Positions 7,999-16,553 are shown, counted from the stretch's first letter. The stretch: 64,000 bases of DNA from JBBDYQ01 sp035553855 (GCA_035553855.1 DATMJO010000016.1:1-64000), one strand, 5' to 3'. The notes: a model not told the origin generated them from the letters alone. Translations and numbers: made by a program.

Positions 7999-8375
7999 GC
8001 CGGAGCCTCGGGCAGCCCGCGGACCAGCCGCCAGGCGAAGTAGAGCTGCACCACGGCGAACCCGATCTCGAGCCCGCGTTCGGGCACCTCGTTGGCGATG
8101 ACGACGCCCGCGACCACCCCCACGGGGGACAGCACGCCGATCAGCACGCCGTCGCGCAGCCGCAGGTTGCCGTAGTGCTGCTGGCGCCACGCGCCCGCGC
8201 CCGCCACGACGACGACGGCGAGCAGCGAGGTGGCCTCGGCCTCGAGCTGGCCCTCGCCCAACAGGATCACGAGCCCCGGTACGAAGATCACCCCGCCGCC
8301 CACGCCGAGCAGCCCGCTCGTGACGCCTGCGACGAAACCGACCGCGAGGATCGCCGCGAGCTCGACGGGGTCCAT
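7995..8375 (-). CDS. TauE/SafE (TSUP) half-transporter, second half
   Basis: This 126-residue membrane protein corresponds to one of the two repeats of a TSUP (DUF81) exporter: about four hydrophobic spans and the repeat signature GVTSGLLGVGGGVIFVP near residue 20. Full TSUP proteins are about 250 residues with two such repeats; here each repeat is a separate gene. The start overlaps the stop of the upstream half as TGATG, so the halves are probably made in equal amounts and pair in the membrane. The substrate class is small anions such as sulfite or organosulfur compounds, but which one cannot be told. Confidence 0.75.
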   Translation of the reverse strand: MDPVELAAILAVGFVAGVTSGLLGVGGGVIFVPGLVILLGEGQLEAEATSLLAVVVVAGAGAWRQQHYGNLRLRDGVLIGVLSPVGVVAGVVIANEVPERGLEIGFAVVQLYFAWRLVRGLPEAPA

Positions 8376-8731
8376 CAGAACACCAGCACCGCGGCCGACG
8401 CGACGAGCAGCGCTGCGAAGGCGAGCGCGACCCTGCGCGGCTCGATCCGCTGCTGGAGCGCCGTCCCGGCGAGCGCGCCGACGACCGCGGGCACGGCGAT
8501 CAGGAGCGCGGCGAGCGGATCGACGTTCCCGTAGAGGCCGTGAACCCCCGCCCCGAGCGCGCCGATCAGGACGATCGCCGCAAGCGAGGTGGCGGCGGCC
8601 TCGCGCTCGCCGTACCCCAGCCAGATGATCAGGAGCGGCACGATGATCGTCCCGCCGCCCACTCCGAACAGGCCGCTGAACACGCCGGCCGCGGTGGCGA
8701 TCGCCACGAGCCGGGCGAGGCGGGAGGACAT
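8375..8731 (-). CDS. TauE/SafE (TSUP) half-transporter, first half
   Basis: This 118-residue partner of the downstream gene carries the same repeat signature (GVFSGLFGVGGGTIIVP, residues 16-32) and four hydrophobic segments ending in ALLVASAAVLVF. Sequence similarity between the two halves reflects the internal duplication seen inside ordinary TSUP proteins. I see no sign that a stop codon split a single gene: both halves have complete ends and a clean TGATG junction. A TAGTAT hexamer lies 8 nt before the ATG. Confidence 0.75.
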   Translation of the reverse strand: MSSRLARLVAIATAAGVFSGLFGVGGGTIIVPLLIIWLGYGEREAAATSLAAIVLIGALGAGVHGLYGNVDPLAALLIAVPAVVGALAGTALQQRIEPRRVALAFAALLVASAAVLVF

Positions 8732-8738
8732 GGGCGGG

Positions 8739-8745
8739 CATACTA
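8739..8745. promoter_or_regulatory. Bidirectional -10 element between the TSUP genes and otsB
   Basis: CATACTA reads CATACT towards otsB (7 nt to its GTG) and TAGTAT towards the TSUP genes (8 nt to their ATG). Only 20 bp separate the two start codons, so one short dyad may drive both leaderless transcripts. Confidence 0.45.
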
Positions 8746-8751
8746 AGGCGC

Positions 8752-9570
8752 GTGCACACGTCCGCTCCAGACACGCTCGCGGAGGCGCTCCGGCCGGTAT
8801 GGGAGGCGCGCGAGCAGGCCGCCGTCTTCTGCGACGTCGACGGCACCCTGTCCGACATCGTGCCCCGGGCCGAGGACGCGCACGTGCCGCAGAAGACCGC
8901 CCGCCTGCTCGCCTCGCTCGCGCGCCGCTATCGCCTGGTGGCCTGCGTCTCCGGTCGCTCGGCGACCGACGCGCGCCGCCTCGTGGGCGTCGGCAGCATC
9001 ACCTACGTCGGCGCGCACGGGGCCGAGGTGCTCGACGCGCGCGGCAGCTACCCCGAGGTCCTGCCCGCGTTCGAGACCTGGCGCGAGCCCGTGCGGCGCT
9101 TCTCCACCAAGCAGGACAACAAGGAGCTGCGGCTGCTCCGCATCCGGATCGAGGACAAGGGCCCGATCATGGCCTTCCACTGGCGGGGTGCGCCGGACGA
9201 GAGCGCGGCCCGCACCCGGCTCGAGGGAGTGGCCGCGGAGGCCGAGGCGGCCGGGCTGGCCACCCACTGGGGCCGCAAGGTCCTCGAGGTGCGCCCGCCC
9301 GTGCCCGTCGACAAGGGGCAGGCGATCCGGGAGCTGGTGCGCCGGACCGGGGTGAGCCACGCCGTGTTCGGCGGTGACGACGTCACCGACCTCGACGCCT
9401 TCGCCGCCCTCGACGCGCTGGTCGAGGGCGGGTCACTCACCTGCGGCCTCAAGATCGGCGTGAGCTCCGACGAGGGGCCGTCCGCGATCGTGGACCGGGC
9501 CGACGTCGCGGTCGCCGGCGTCCCGGGCTTCCTCCAGGTGCTCGAGCTGCTCGCCGCGGATCCCCGCTAG
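8752..9570 (+). CDS. otsB: Trehalose-6-phosphate phosphatase OtsB
   Basis: The 272-residue protein is a HAD-superfamily phosphatase of the OtsB type, which converts trehalose 6-phosphate to trehalose. Motif I is VFCDVDGTLSDI (residues 24-35, nucleophile Asp in DVDGT). Motif II is VACVSGRSATD and motif III includes VDKGQAI. Motif IV is FGGDDVTDLDAF. The family segment YVGAHGAEVL is also present. No trehalose-phosphate synthase is nearby, so the partner OtsA is presumably elsewhere. The GTG start is supported by its position 7 nt after a CATACT hexamer. The next gene starts on the last base of the stop codon. Confidence 0.88.
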   Translation: MHTSAPDTLAEALRPVWEAREQAAVFCDVDGTLSDIVPRAEDAHVPQKTARLLASLARRYRLVACVSGRSATDARRLVGVGSITYVGAHGAEVLDARGSYPEVLPAFETWREPVRRFSTKQDNKELRLLRIRIEDKGPIMAFHWRGAPDESAARTRLEGVAAEAEAAGLATHWGRKVLEVRPPVPVDKGQAIRELVRRTGVSHAVFGGDDVTDLDAFAALDALVEGGSLTCGLKIGVSSDEGPSAIVDRADVAVAGVPGFLQVLELLAADPR

Positions 9571-10082
9571 TGCGCTTCGTCGACTTCCTGCGCACATCCG
9601 TGCTGCTCTTCGGCGGCGCAGCGACCGCCCTCGGTGTCGTCGGCATCGCCGGCGCGAACGCGAAGGACGACACGGTGCTGCTCTACGTCGCCGCGGGCTG
9701 GTGGACGCTGGCCGCCCTCGCCGGCCTCTGGATGGGCAGGCGGAGCGCGGTCAGCACGAGCATCGAGCGGCTGCTCTCCTCCGCGCGTGCGGCAACGTCG
9801 CTGCCGGAGCTGGAGCCCGGCGCCGTGCTCTTCAACCGTCTCTGGGGACTGGCCGTGTTCACGGTCGCGGCCGGGGCGGTGGCCTTCCTGATCCCCCAGG
9901 TCCCGGCGATCGGCGCCGGCTACCTGCTCATCGTGGCCCTCGGCTGGCGAAAGCAGTCGAGCGCGGTCGAGGCGATCGAGATGCGCGACGGCGTCCAGTT
10001 CCACCTCGAGCGCACCTCGCCCTTCAAGCCGACCCGCCTGATCCGCACCGCCGGCTTCCGCCGGATCACCCCCGTCGACTGA
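9570..10082 (+). CDS. Hypothetical membrane protein downstream of otsB
   Basis: This 170-residue protein has four hydrophobic segments (about residues 8-29, 38-55, 88-105 and 108-125) and a charged cytoplasmic tail with a beta-strand rich end (GVQFHLERTSPFKPTRLIRT). I recognise no family. The GTG start shares a base with the TAG of otsB, so it is translationally coupled to it. The stop lies 3 bp from the convergent polX stop, leaving no room for a conventional terminator. Confidence 0.65.
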   Translation: MRFVDFLRTSVLLFGGAATALGVVGIAGANAKDDTVLLYVAAGWWTLAALAGLWMGRRSAVSTSIERLLSSARAATSLPELEPGAVLFNRLWGLAVFTVAAGAVAFLIPQVPAIGAGYLLIVALGWRKQSSAVEAIEMRDGVQFHLERTSPFKPTRLIRTAGFRRITPVD

Positions 10083-10085
10083 CCG

Positions 10086-11813
10086 CTACCGGCCGCGCTT
10101 GCGGAGCCGGTCGAGCTGCTTCCAGGTGCGCGTGTTCGCCACGTCGTCCGCGGTGAGCCAGGCACGACGCGCCGTCGCGATCCCGTAGCGCATGTTCGAG
10201 AGCGTGTTCACGCCGTGTGCGTCGGAGTCGATCACGATCCGGGCGCCCGCCTCGGCAGCCAGGCGCGCGTTCACCTCGTCGAGGTCGCGCCGGTCGGGGT
10301 TCGCGTTGATCTCGAGGAACGTCCCGGTGCGGGCGGCCGATTCGGCGAGCGCCTCGACGTTCACGGCGTAGGGGTCGCGCCGCTCGATCAGGCGCCCCGT
10401 GGGGTGCCCGATCGCGTCGACCAGGGGGTGTTCCATCGCCCTCACGATGCGCTCGGTCATCTCGCGCTCGCCCATCCGGAACGAGGTGTGCACGCTCGCC
10501 ATGACCCAGTCCAGCTCTGCGAGCAGGTCGTCGTCGTAGTCGAGCGTGCCGTCCGGGAGGATGTTCACCTCGGAGCCCGCGAGGACGCGGAAGCCCTTCG
10601 TCGCCGCGTCCACCTCGCGGACCCGCTCGATCAGCTCGCGCAGGTCGTCCGGCGAGACGTGGTTGCCGAAGCCGTGGCTCGCCGAGTGGTCGGTGATCGC
10701 CAGGTACTCGTAGCCGCGGCCCCTCGCCGCCTCGACCATCTGCTCGATCGTGTTGCGACCATCGCTCGCGACGGTGTGGCAGTGCAGCTCGCCGCGGATG
10801 TCGGCCTCGCGCACGAGGTCAGGCAGCGTGCCCTCGCGCGCCGCTCTCAGCTCGCCCCGGTTCTCCCGCAGCTCGGGCTCCACGTGCTCCATGCCGAGCA
10901 GGCGGTAGACCTCCTCCTCGGTCGCGCACGCGTGGGTGATGCCGGTGGCGTCGTCGGTCACCCCGTACTCGGAGACGTGCAGGCCCCGCTTGACCGCCTC
11001 GGTGCGGAGCGCCTCGTTGTGCTGCTTTGAGCCCGTGAAGTGCTGGAGCAGGTTCCCGAGGTTCTCCGGCGGGACGATGCGGAGGTCCACGGGGATACCG
11101 CTGTGGGTGACGCCGCGGGCGCCCGCGTCGCCCGCGACGCTCGCCTCCGCGAGTCCGGGCAGCTTCGCGAACGCCTCGGCGAGTGCCCGCGGATCGGTGG
11201 CGGTGGCGACGATGTCGAGGTCCTTGCAGGTCTCGGCCCAGCGGCGCGCGCTGCCGGCCAGCTCCACGAAACAGGCGGCGGGGTGCTCGCGCAGGGCGGC
11301 GACGAGCGGCTCCGCCGCCTCCAGCGCCTTCGACAGCAGGAGCCGCGACCGCGGGCTGCCGTCCACGCCGGCGGCCAGCGCCGCGAGGACGTTCTCCTCG
11401 GCCTTCGGGCCGAAGCCCTTGACCGCGCGGAGTTGCTCCGTCTCCGCCGCGTGCCTGAGCTTGTCGAGCGAGTCGATTCCCAGCTGCTCGAACAGCAGCC
11501 GCGCGCGCTTCGGGCCGAGGCCCGGGATGCGCGTCACCTCCACGAGGCCGGGTGGGAACTTCGCCTTCAGCTTCTCGGCGGACGGGATCGAGCCCGTCTC
11601 GAGCAGGGTGGCGATCTTCTCGGCGATCGTCTTCCCCACGCCGGGCAGCTCCTCGGCGCGGCCCTGCCGGGACAGCTCCGCCACCGAGGCGCCCGCATCG
11701 CGGATCGCCTTCGCCGCGTTGCGGTAGGCGACGACGCGGTAGACGACGGCGCCGTCCAGCTCGTAGAGGTCCCCGAGCTCGTCGAAATGGGCTGCGATCT
11801 CCGCGTTGCGCAT
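10086..11813 (-). CDS. polX: DNA polymerase X with PHP domain
   Basis: The 575-residue protein is a bacterial family X DNA polymerase, used in gap filling during base excision and end-joining repair. Residues 1 to about 320 hold the helix-hairpin-helix motifs (LPGVGKTIAEKI, IPGLGPKRARLL) and the polymerase palm with its Asp pair in CKDLDIVATA and a third Asp in IPVDLRIV. Residues 335-575 are a PHP domain (ELHCHTVASDG, ITDHSASHG, GSEVNI, ASVHTSF, DSDAHG), which supplies 3'-5' exonuclease and AP endonuclease activity in characterised homologues. The length is normal for the family. With uvsE and ligD it adds to a strong DNA repair content in the window. Confidence 0.93.
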   Translation of the reverse strand: MRNAEIAAHFDELGDLYELDGAVVYRVVAYRNAAKAIRDAGASVAELSRQGRAEELPGVGKTIAEKIATLLETGSIPSAEKLKAKFPPGLVEVTRIPGLGPKRARLLFEQLGIDSLDKLRHAAETEQLRAVKGFGPKAEENVLAALAAGVDGSPRSRLLLSKALEAAEPLVAALREHPAACFVELAGSARRWAETCKDLDIVATATDPRALAEAFAKLPGLAEASVAGDAGARGVTHSGIPVDLRIVPPENLGNLLQHFTGSKQHNEALRTEAVKRGLHVSEYGVTDDATGITHACATEEEVYRLLGMEHVEPELRENRGELRAAREGTLPDLVREADIRGELHCHTVASDGRNTIEQMVEAARGRGYEYLAITDHSASHGFGNHVSPDDLRELIERVREVDAATKGFRVLAGSEVNILPDGTLDYDDDLLAELDWVMASVHTSFRMGEREMTERIVRAMEHPLVDAIGHPTGRLIERRDPYAVNVEALAESAARTGTFLEINANPDRRDLDEVNARLAAEAGARIVIDSDAHGVNTLSNMRYGIATARRAWLTADDVANTRTWKQLDRLRKRGR

Positions 11814-11823
11814 CGGCTGTCCG

Positions 11824-11830
11824 TAGCCTA
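11824..11830. promoter_or_regulatory. Bidirectional -10 element between polX and the mannosyltransferase
   Basis: TAGCCTA gives TAGCCT on the plus strand (9 nt to the GTG of the glycosyltransferase) and TAGGCT on the minus strand (11 nt to the ATG of polX). Only 25 bp separate the two start codons. Confidence 0.45.
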
Positions 11831-11838
11831 GGGCGCTC

Positions 11839-12555
11839 GTGACCGCCGCCTGGCTCGTCGTCCCGACCTACAACGAGGCCGAGAACCTCGAGCCGTTCGT
11901 GCGCGCCGTCCTGCCCCGCCTGGCCGAGGCCGCGCCGGAGCACCGGCTGCTGGTCGTCGACGACTCCTCTCCCGATGGCACCGGGGAGATCGCGGACGCG
12001 CTCGCGGCCGAGCTGGACGCCGTCGAGGTGCTGCATCGCAGCGCCAAGGAGGGCCTCGGGCCCGCCTACGTCGCGGGCTTCCGGCGCGCGCTTGTGGCCG
12101 GCGCCGGCTTCGTGCTCGAGATGGATGCGGATTTCTCGCACGACCCCGCCGACGTCCCGCGGCTGATCGAGGCGGCCGGGCGCGCGGACCTCGCGCTCGG
12201 GTCCCGTTACGTGGAGGGCGGCCGGGTCCGCGACTGGGGGCGTGGACGGCGGCTCCTGTCCCGAGGCGGCTCGCTCTACTCGCGGCTCGTGCTCGGCGTC
12301 GGCGTGCGGGACCTCACCGGCGGGTTCAAGTGCTTTCGCCGGGAGGTGCTCGAGGCGCTCGATCTCGACGCGGTGCGGGCGGACGGATACGGCTTCCAGA
12401 TCGAGCTGACGTATCGTGCCCTCCAGGCGGGCTTCAGCGTGGAGGAGGTGCCGATCGTGTTCAGCGATCGCCGTGCGGGGAACTCGAAGATGACGCTGCG
12501 GATCGCCGCGGAGGCGGTCTGGATGGTGCCCGCGCTGCGGCTCGGAAGGCCATGA
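11839..12555 (+). CDS. Polyprenol-monophosphate mannosyltransferase (GT2, Dpm1/Ppm1-like)
   Basis: The 238-residue protein is a GT2 glycosyltransferase of the dolichol-phosphate mannose synthase group, which transfers mannose from GDP-mannose to a polyprenyl phosphate carrier. Diagnostic motifs are VVPTYNEAENL at the start, VVDDSSPDGT (residues about 42-51), EMDADFSHDP with the catalytic DAD, GSRYVEGG, LTGGFKCFRREVL and SDRRAGNSKM. There is no C-terminal membrane domain, so it is the catalytic-only form. The lipid-linked mannose would feed protein O-mannosylation or cell-envelope glycolipids. It precedes trxA but has its own stop 37 bp upstream of that gene. Confidence 0.87.
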   Translation: MTAAWLVVPTYNEAENLEPFVRAVLPRLAEAAPEHRLLVVDDSSPDGTGEIADALAAELDAVEVLHRSAKEGLGPAYVAGFRRALVAGAGFVLEMDADFSHDPADVPRLIEAAGRADLALGSRYVEGGRVRDWGRGRRLLSRGGSLYSRLVLGVGVRDLTGGFKCFRREVLEALDLDAVRADGYGFQIELTYRALQAGFSVEEVPIVFSDRRAGNSKMTLRIAAEAVWMVPALRLGRP

Positions 12556-12556
12556 C

Positions 12557-12562
12557 TATACT
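12557..12562 (+). promoter_or_regulatory. Putative -10 box for trxA
   Basis: TATACT stands out in a short AT-rich patch 30 nt before the trxA ATG. It is followed by a ribosome site (AAGGGAG), so this transcript would have a normal leader. No clear -35 is visible. Confidence 0.4.
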
Positions 12563-12592
12563 TTTTGAAGCGACTACGGAAAGGGAGCCCAG

Positions 12593-12922
12593 ATGGCTGA
12601 CAACATCACCGACGTGACCGACGCGAACTTCCAGGCCGAGGTGCTCGAGGCCGACAAGCCCGTCCTCGTGGACTTCTGGGCTGCGTGGTGCGGACCCTGC
12701 CGGGTGATCGCGCCCCACCTCGAGGAGATCGCCTCCGAGCGCGACGATGTCCGCATCGTCAAGCTCGACGTCGACCAGAACCAGGCGACGGCAGGCCGCT
12801 TCGGAGTGATGGCCATCCCGACCCTCATCCTGTTCAAGAACGGCCAGGAGGCGCACCGCATCCAGGGCGCGCTCCCGAAGCGCCGCCTCGAGCAGGAGAT
12901 CGAGCCGGTGCTCGCGGCCTAG
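12593..12922 (+). CDS. trxA: Thioredoxin
   Basis: The 109-residue protein is a classical thioredoxin. It has the active site WAAWCGPCR around residues 29-36, the cis-proline loop GVMAIPTLILF and the GALPKRRLEQEI C-terminal helix. It reduces disulfides in cytoplasmic proteins and would be a likely reductant for the MsrA encoded elsewhere in this window. AAGGGAG precedes the ATG at a good distance. The TAG stop overlaps that of the convergent ileS through a shared CTAG. Confidence 0.95.
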   Translation: MADNITDVTDANFQAEVLEADKPVLVDFWAAWCGPCRVIAPHLEEIASERDDVRIVKLDVDQNQATAGRFGVMAIPTLILFKNGQEAHRIQGALPKRRLEQEIEPVLAA

Positions 12923-15900
12923 GCGTCGCGCTCGACGGCGATGACGAGCTCGTCGCCGTCGACCTCGAAGCGCTCGCCCGACCCGGCCTCGAACGAGACC
13001 GACGTCGCGAGCGTCTCGCCCGTGACGTAGCCCTCGTGCTCCCGGGCGGCGGCGAGCAGCGTCTCGCTGCCGCCCAGCGCGAGGCTGATCCGGTCCTCGA
13101 CTGCGAACCCGGCCTGCTTGCGGGCCGCCTGCACGGCGTGGACGATTTCCCGCGCGACGCCCTCGCGGCGCAGCTCGTCGTCGAGCGTGAGGTCCAGCGC
13201 GACGGCGTGCGTCCCGGCGCGCTCCACCTGGTAGCCCTCGAGCGGCTGCAGCACGAGCTGGACTTCGTCCGCAGCCAGGGGGTGCTCGTCGCCGTCGACG
13301 TTCACCCCGACCGTCCCGCCGCCTCGAAGCGTGGGCGCCGCCGTCGCGGGGTCGAGCGCCGCCACGGCCGCGGCCACCTGGGGCATGCGCTTCCCGAAGC
13401 GCGGCCCCAGTGCGCGGTAGTTCGCCTTGAGCTCCCAGCGACCGAGCTCCTCGGCCTCCTGGACGAAGCGGATCTCCTTCACGTTGAGCTCGTCGCGCAC
13501 GACCTGTGAGAAGCGCTCGATCGCTGCCCGCTCGCGCTCCGCGGCGACGACGACCGCCTCCCGCAGCGGCTGGCGCACCTTGAGCTTGGACTGCGCGCGC
13601 GCTCGGTGGCCGAGCTCCACGGCCTCGCGCGCGACGGCCATCTGCCATTCGAGCTCCTCGTCGCGCTCGCCCGGCTGCGGCCAGTCGCAGAGGTGAACCG
13701 ACGCCTCGGACCCCTCGAGGTTCCCGTGGATCTCGTCGGCGATGAACGGGGTGAGCGGCGCGAGCAGCTTGGCGGTTGTGACGAGGCACTCGCGCAGCGT
13801 GCCGAACGCCGCGGGATCGCCGTCCCAGAAGCGGCGGCGGCTGCGGCGGACGTACCAGTTCGAGAGCTCGTCGACGTAGGCGGCGATCGCGCGGCCCGCC
13901 CCGGTCGTGTCGTAGGCCTCCATGCGCTCGGAGACGATCTCGGTGGTGGCGTGCAGGCGCGAGAGCGCCCAGCGGTCGAGGTCGGTCGCCGGCTCCGCGC
14001 CGTCGTCCGGCCCCACGCCGTTGACGTTGGCGTAGAGGACCAGGAAGGCGTAGGTGTTCCAGAGCGTGAGCATGAACTGGCGCACGCTCTCCCCGACCGT
14101 CTCGAGTGAGAAGCGGTAGCCGTCCCACGGCTGCTTCGAGGTGAAGTAGTACCAGCGGAAGGCGTCCGCGCCGTGGGCCTCGATCACGTCCCAGGGCACC
14201 ACGACGTTGTCCTTCGACTTCGACATCTTCTGGCCGTCCGGGTCGGTGATGAGACCGAGGCAGAGCACCGTCTGCATCGACGCGCGGCCGAACAGGAGCG
14301 TGCCCACGGCCAGCAGCGAGTAGAACCAGCCACGGGTCTGGTCGAGCGCCTCGCAGATGTAGTCGGCCGGGAAGCGCTCGCGGAAGCGCTCCTCGTTCTC
14401 GAACGGGGCGTGCCACTGCGCGAACGGCATGCAGCCCGAGTCCCACCACACGTCGATCACCTCGGGCACGCGCCGCATCTCGCCGCCGCACTCGGGGCAC
14501 GGGAAGATCACGTCGTCCACGAACGGCTTGTGCAGATCCTCGGGCGGTTTGCCGCCGAGCGCGACGATCTCCTCGCGCGAGCCCACGCAACGGTCGTGCC
14601 CCTCCTCGCAGCGCCAGACCGGCAGCGGCGTCCCCCAGTAGCGCTCGCGTGAGAGCGCCCAGTCCACGTTGTTCTCGAGCCAGTCCCCCATGCGCCCGTG
14701 CTTGATGTGCTCCGGATGCCAGTCGAGCTTCTCGTTCTCCGCCAGGAGCTCCTCGCGGAGGTCGGTCGTCCGCACGTACCAGCTCTGCTTCGCGTAGTAG
14801 AGGAGCGGGGTGTCGCAGCGCCAGCAGTGGGGGTAGGAGTGCTCGTAGTCCTCGGCCCGCAGGAGGCGCCCGGACTCGCGCAGCGCCTCGACGATGTCGG
14901 GATCGGCGTCCTTGACGAAGCGGCCCTCGAACGGCTGGATGCGCTCGTCGAAGGTGCCGTCGGGCCGGACCGGGTTCTGGATGGTCAGCCCGTAGCGCTC
15001 CCCGAGCCGGAAGTCGTCCTCGCCGAAGGCGATCGCCGTGTGGACGATCCCCGTTCCGTCCTCGGTGGTGACGAAATCGGCGGTGAGCACCGTGTGGCCC
15101 CGCTCGCCGTAGTCGGAGATGTAGGGGAACGGGGGCTCGTAGGCGGTGCCCTCGAGGTCGGAGCCCTTCATCCGCTCCTCCACCTCGGCGCCCTCCCCGA
15201 GGACGCGCTCGACGAGGGCCTCGGCCAGGATCAGGCGCTCATCGCCGTGGCGGACCCGGACGTAGTCCACATCGGGATGGACCGCCAGCGCCGCGTTCGA
15301 GAGCAGCGTCCAGGGCGTCGTCGTCCAGCCGACGAGCGAGACGCCGTCCTCGCCCCGCACCGGGAAGCGCACGAACACGCTCGGGTCGTGGACGTCCTTG
15401 TAGCCCAGAGCGACCTCGTGGGAGGAGAGGGCCGTGCCGCAGCGCGGGCAGTAGGGAACGACCTTGTAGCCCTGGTAGAGGAGGCCCTTGTCCCAGACCT
15501 GCTTGAGCGACCACCAGACGCATTCGACGTACTCGTCGCTCAGCGTGAAGTAGGCGTCGTCGGTGTCCACCCAGAAGCCGATCCGCTCGGTCAGCGCGTT
15601 CCACTCGTCGATGTAGGCCAGCACGGACTCGCGGCAGCGCTGGTTGAACTCGGCGATCCCGTAGGCCTCGATCTCCGGCTTGGTGGAGATGCCGAGCTCC
15701 TTCTCGACCGCCAGCTCGACCGGCAGGCCGTGGCAGTCCCAGCCTGCCTTCCGGTGGACCTGGTGGCCGGTCATCGTCCGGTAACGCGGGAAGACGTCCT
15801 TGAAGACGCGCGCGAGGACGTGGTGGGCGCCCGGGCGACCGTTGGCGGTGGGCGGCCCCTCGTAGAACACGAACGGCGGCGCGCCCTCGCGGCGGCGCAC

Positions 15901-15993
15901 CGACTCGCGGAAGACGTCGCGCTCGCGCCAGCGCTCGAGGACTCGCTCCTCGAGCGCGGGAAAGCGCGGCCTGGGATCCACTGGGTCGTACAC
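12919..15993 (-). CDS. ileS: Isoleucyl-tRNA synthetase
   Basis: The 1024-residue class I synthetase charges tRNA-Ile. The HIGH-equivalent is GAHHVLAR (near residue 57) within GRPGAHHVLARVFKD, and the KMSKS loop is DGQKMSKSKDN. The editing domain shows GWTTTPWTLLSN and the anticodon region SNWYVRRSRRRFW. The length and the C-terminal DELVIAVERDA region without an obvious zinc-finger ending suggest the eukaryote-like IleRS type rather than the shorter classical bacterial form. The start is GTG, preceded by TACAAT 9 nt upstream, so it probably lacks a leader. The upstream marR-type gene lies on the same strand. Confidence 0.95.
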   Translation of the reverse strand: MYDPVDPRPRFPALEERVLERWRERDVFRESVRRREGAPPFVFYEGPPTANGRPGAHHVLARVFKDVFPRYRTMTGHQVHRKAGWDCHGLPVELAVEKELGISTKPEIEAYGIAEFNQRCRESVLAYIDEWNALTERIGFWVDTDDAYFTLSDEYVECVWWSLKQVWDKGLLYQGYKVVPYCPRCGTALSSHEVALGYKDVHDPSVFVRFPVRGEDGVSLVGWTTTPWTLLSNAALAVHPDVDYVRVRHGDERLILAEALVERVLGEGAEVEERMKGSDLEGTAYEPPFPYISDYGERGHTVLTADFVTTEDGTGIVHTAIAFGEDDFRLGERYGLTIQNPVRPDGTFDERIQPFEGRFVKDADPDIVEALRESGRLLRAEDYEHSYPHCWRCDTPLLYYAKQSWYVRTTDLREELLAENEKLDWHPEHIKHGRMGDWLENNVDWALSRERYWGTPLPVWRCEEGHDRCVGSREEIVALGGKPPEDLHKPFVDDVIFPCPECGGEMRRVPEVIDVWWDSGCMPFAQWHAPFENEERFRERFPADYICEALDQTRGWFYSLLAVGTLLFGRASMQTVLCLGLITDPDGQKMSKSKDNVVVPWDVIEAHGADAFRWYYFTSKQPWDGYRFSLETVGESVRQFMLTLWNTYAFLVLYANVNGVGPDDGAEPATDLDRWALSRLHATTEIVSERMEAYDTTGAGRAIAAYVDELSNWYVRRSRRRFWDGDPAAFGTLRECLVTTAKLLAPLTPFIADEIHGNLEGSEASVHLCDWPQPGERDEELEWQMAVAREAVELGHRARAQSKLKVRQPLREAVVVAAERERAAIERFSQVVRDELNVKEIRFVQEAEELGRWELKANYRALGPRFGKRMPQVAAAVAALDPATAAPTLRGGGTVGVNVDGDEHPLAADEVQLVLQPLEGYQVERAGTHAVALDLTLDDELRREGVAREIVHAVQAARKQAGFAVEDRISLALGGSETLLAAAREHEGYVTGETLATSVSFEAGSGERFEVDGDELVIAVERDA

Positions 15994-16002
15994 GGGCGGC
16001 GG

Positions 16003-16008
16003 ATTGTA
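16003..16008 (-). promoter_or_regulatory. Putative -10 box for ileS
   Basis: TACAAT, close to consensus, sits 9 nt before the GTG start. No T-box leader is present in the short gap to the upstream gene, so the T-box regulation common for ileS in Firmicutes is excluded here. Confidence 0.45.
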
Positions 16009-16034
16009 GGTGCGGCGCCGCGCGGCGCCGTGGC

Positions 16035-16469
16035 TCAGGCGGCGAGCTTCCGGCAGATCTCGGCGAGCGAGCGCTTCTCCCCGTCGTCGAGCGCCGAGAA
16101 GGTCTCGCGCACGCGGCGCGCGTGGTCGGGAAAGACCCTGTGGACGATCTCGGCGCCCGGGGCCGTGAGCGTGACTATGGCCGCCCGCCGGTCGGCCGGG
16201 TCGCGCCGGCGCACCGCGAGGCCCCGAGACTCGAGCGTGCCGATCACCTCGGTCGCGTTCGCCTTGGACCAGCCGAGGCGGCGGCGCAGCGTGCGCAGCT
16301 CCAGCTGGCCGCCCGCCGTCGTCAGCACGACTAGCGCGGAGAACCCGGCGGCCGAGAGGCCCTCGCGCTCCAACTCGGCCGCGAGGGTGCGCCTGACGGC
16401 CGCCTCCGCGCGGACGAGCGCCTGCAGCGCCCGGTGGGCCAGCGGGTCGCTTACGTCGAGCTGGGGCAC
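16035..16469 (-). CDS. MarR family transcriptional regulator
   Basis: The 144-residue protein has the winged-helix MarR layout: an N-terminal dimerisation helix, GFSALVVLTTAGGQLELRTLRRRLGWSKANATEVIGTLESRGL as helix-turn-helix (recognition helix SKANATEVIGTLE), the wing RRRDPADRRAAIVTLT and a C-terminal helix. The ligand and targets are unknown. I prefer the GTG giving MPQLDVSDP because TAGCAT lies 7 nt upstream. Longer in-frame starts at 16487 and 16523 exist but would read through that promoter-like patch. It may regulate itself or the MerR-type gene upstream. Confidence 0.8.
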   Translation of the reverse strand: MPQLDVSDPLAHRALQALVRAEAAVRRTLAAELEREGLSAAGFSALVVLTTAGGQLELRTLRRRLGWSKANATEVIGTLESRGLAVRRRDPADRRAAIVTLTAPGAEIVHRVFPDHARRVRETFSALDDGEKRSLAEICRKLAA

Positions 16470-16476
16470 CCGGGCG

Positions 16477-16482
16477 ATGCTA
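16477..16482 (-). promoter_or_regulatory. Putative -10 box for the MarR gene
   Basis: TAGCAT ends 7 nt before the GTG at 16469 and decides between the alternative starts of this gene. Confidence 0.4.
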
Positions 16483-16553
16483 TGCACGGCCCCGGACGGG
16501 GCACGCCCCGCCGCCCGGGTCAACCGCGCGGCATCAGGGTCGCCGCGGTCGGA

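Noticed and set aside
15994..16034. A T-box or other tRNA-sensing leader upstream of ileS
   Set aside because: The gap is only 41 bp and carries a -10 box 9 nt from the start; there is no room for such a leader.
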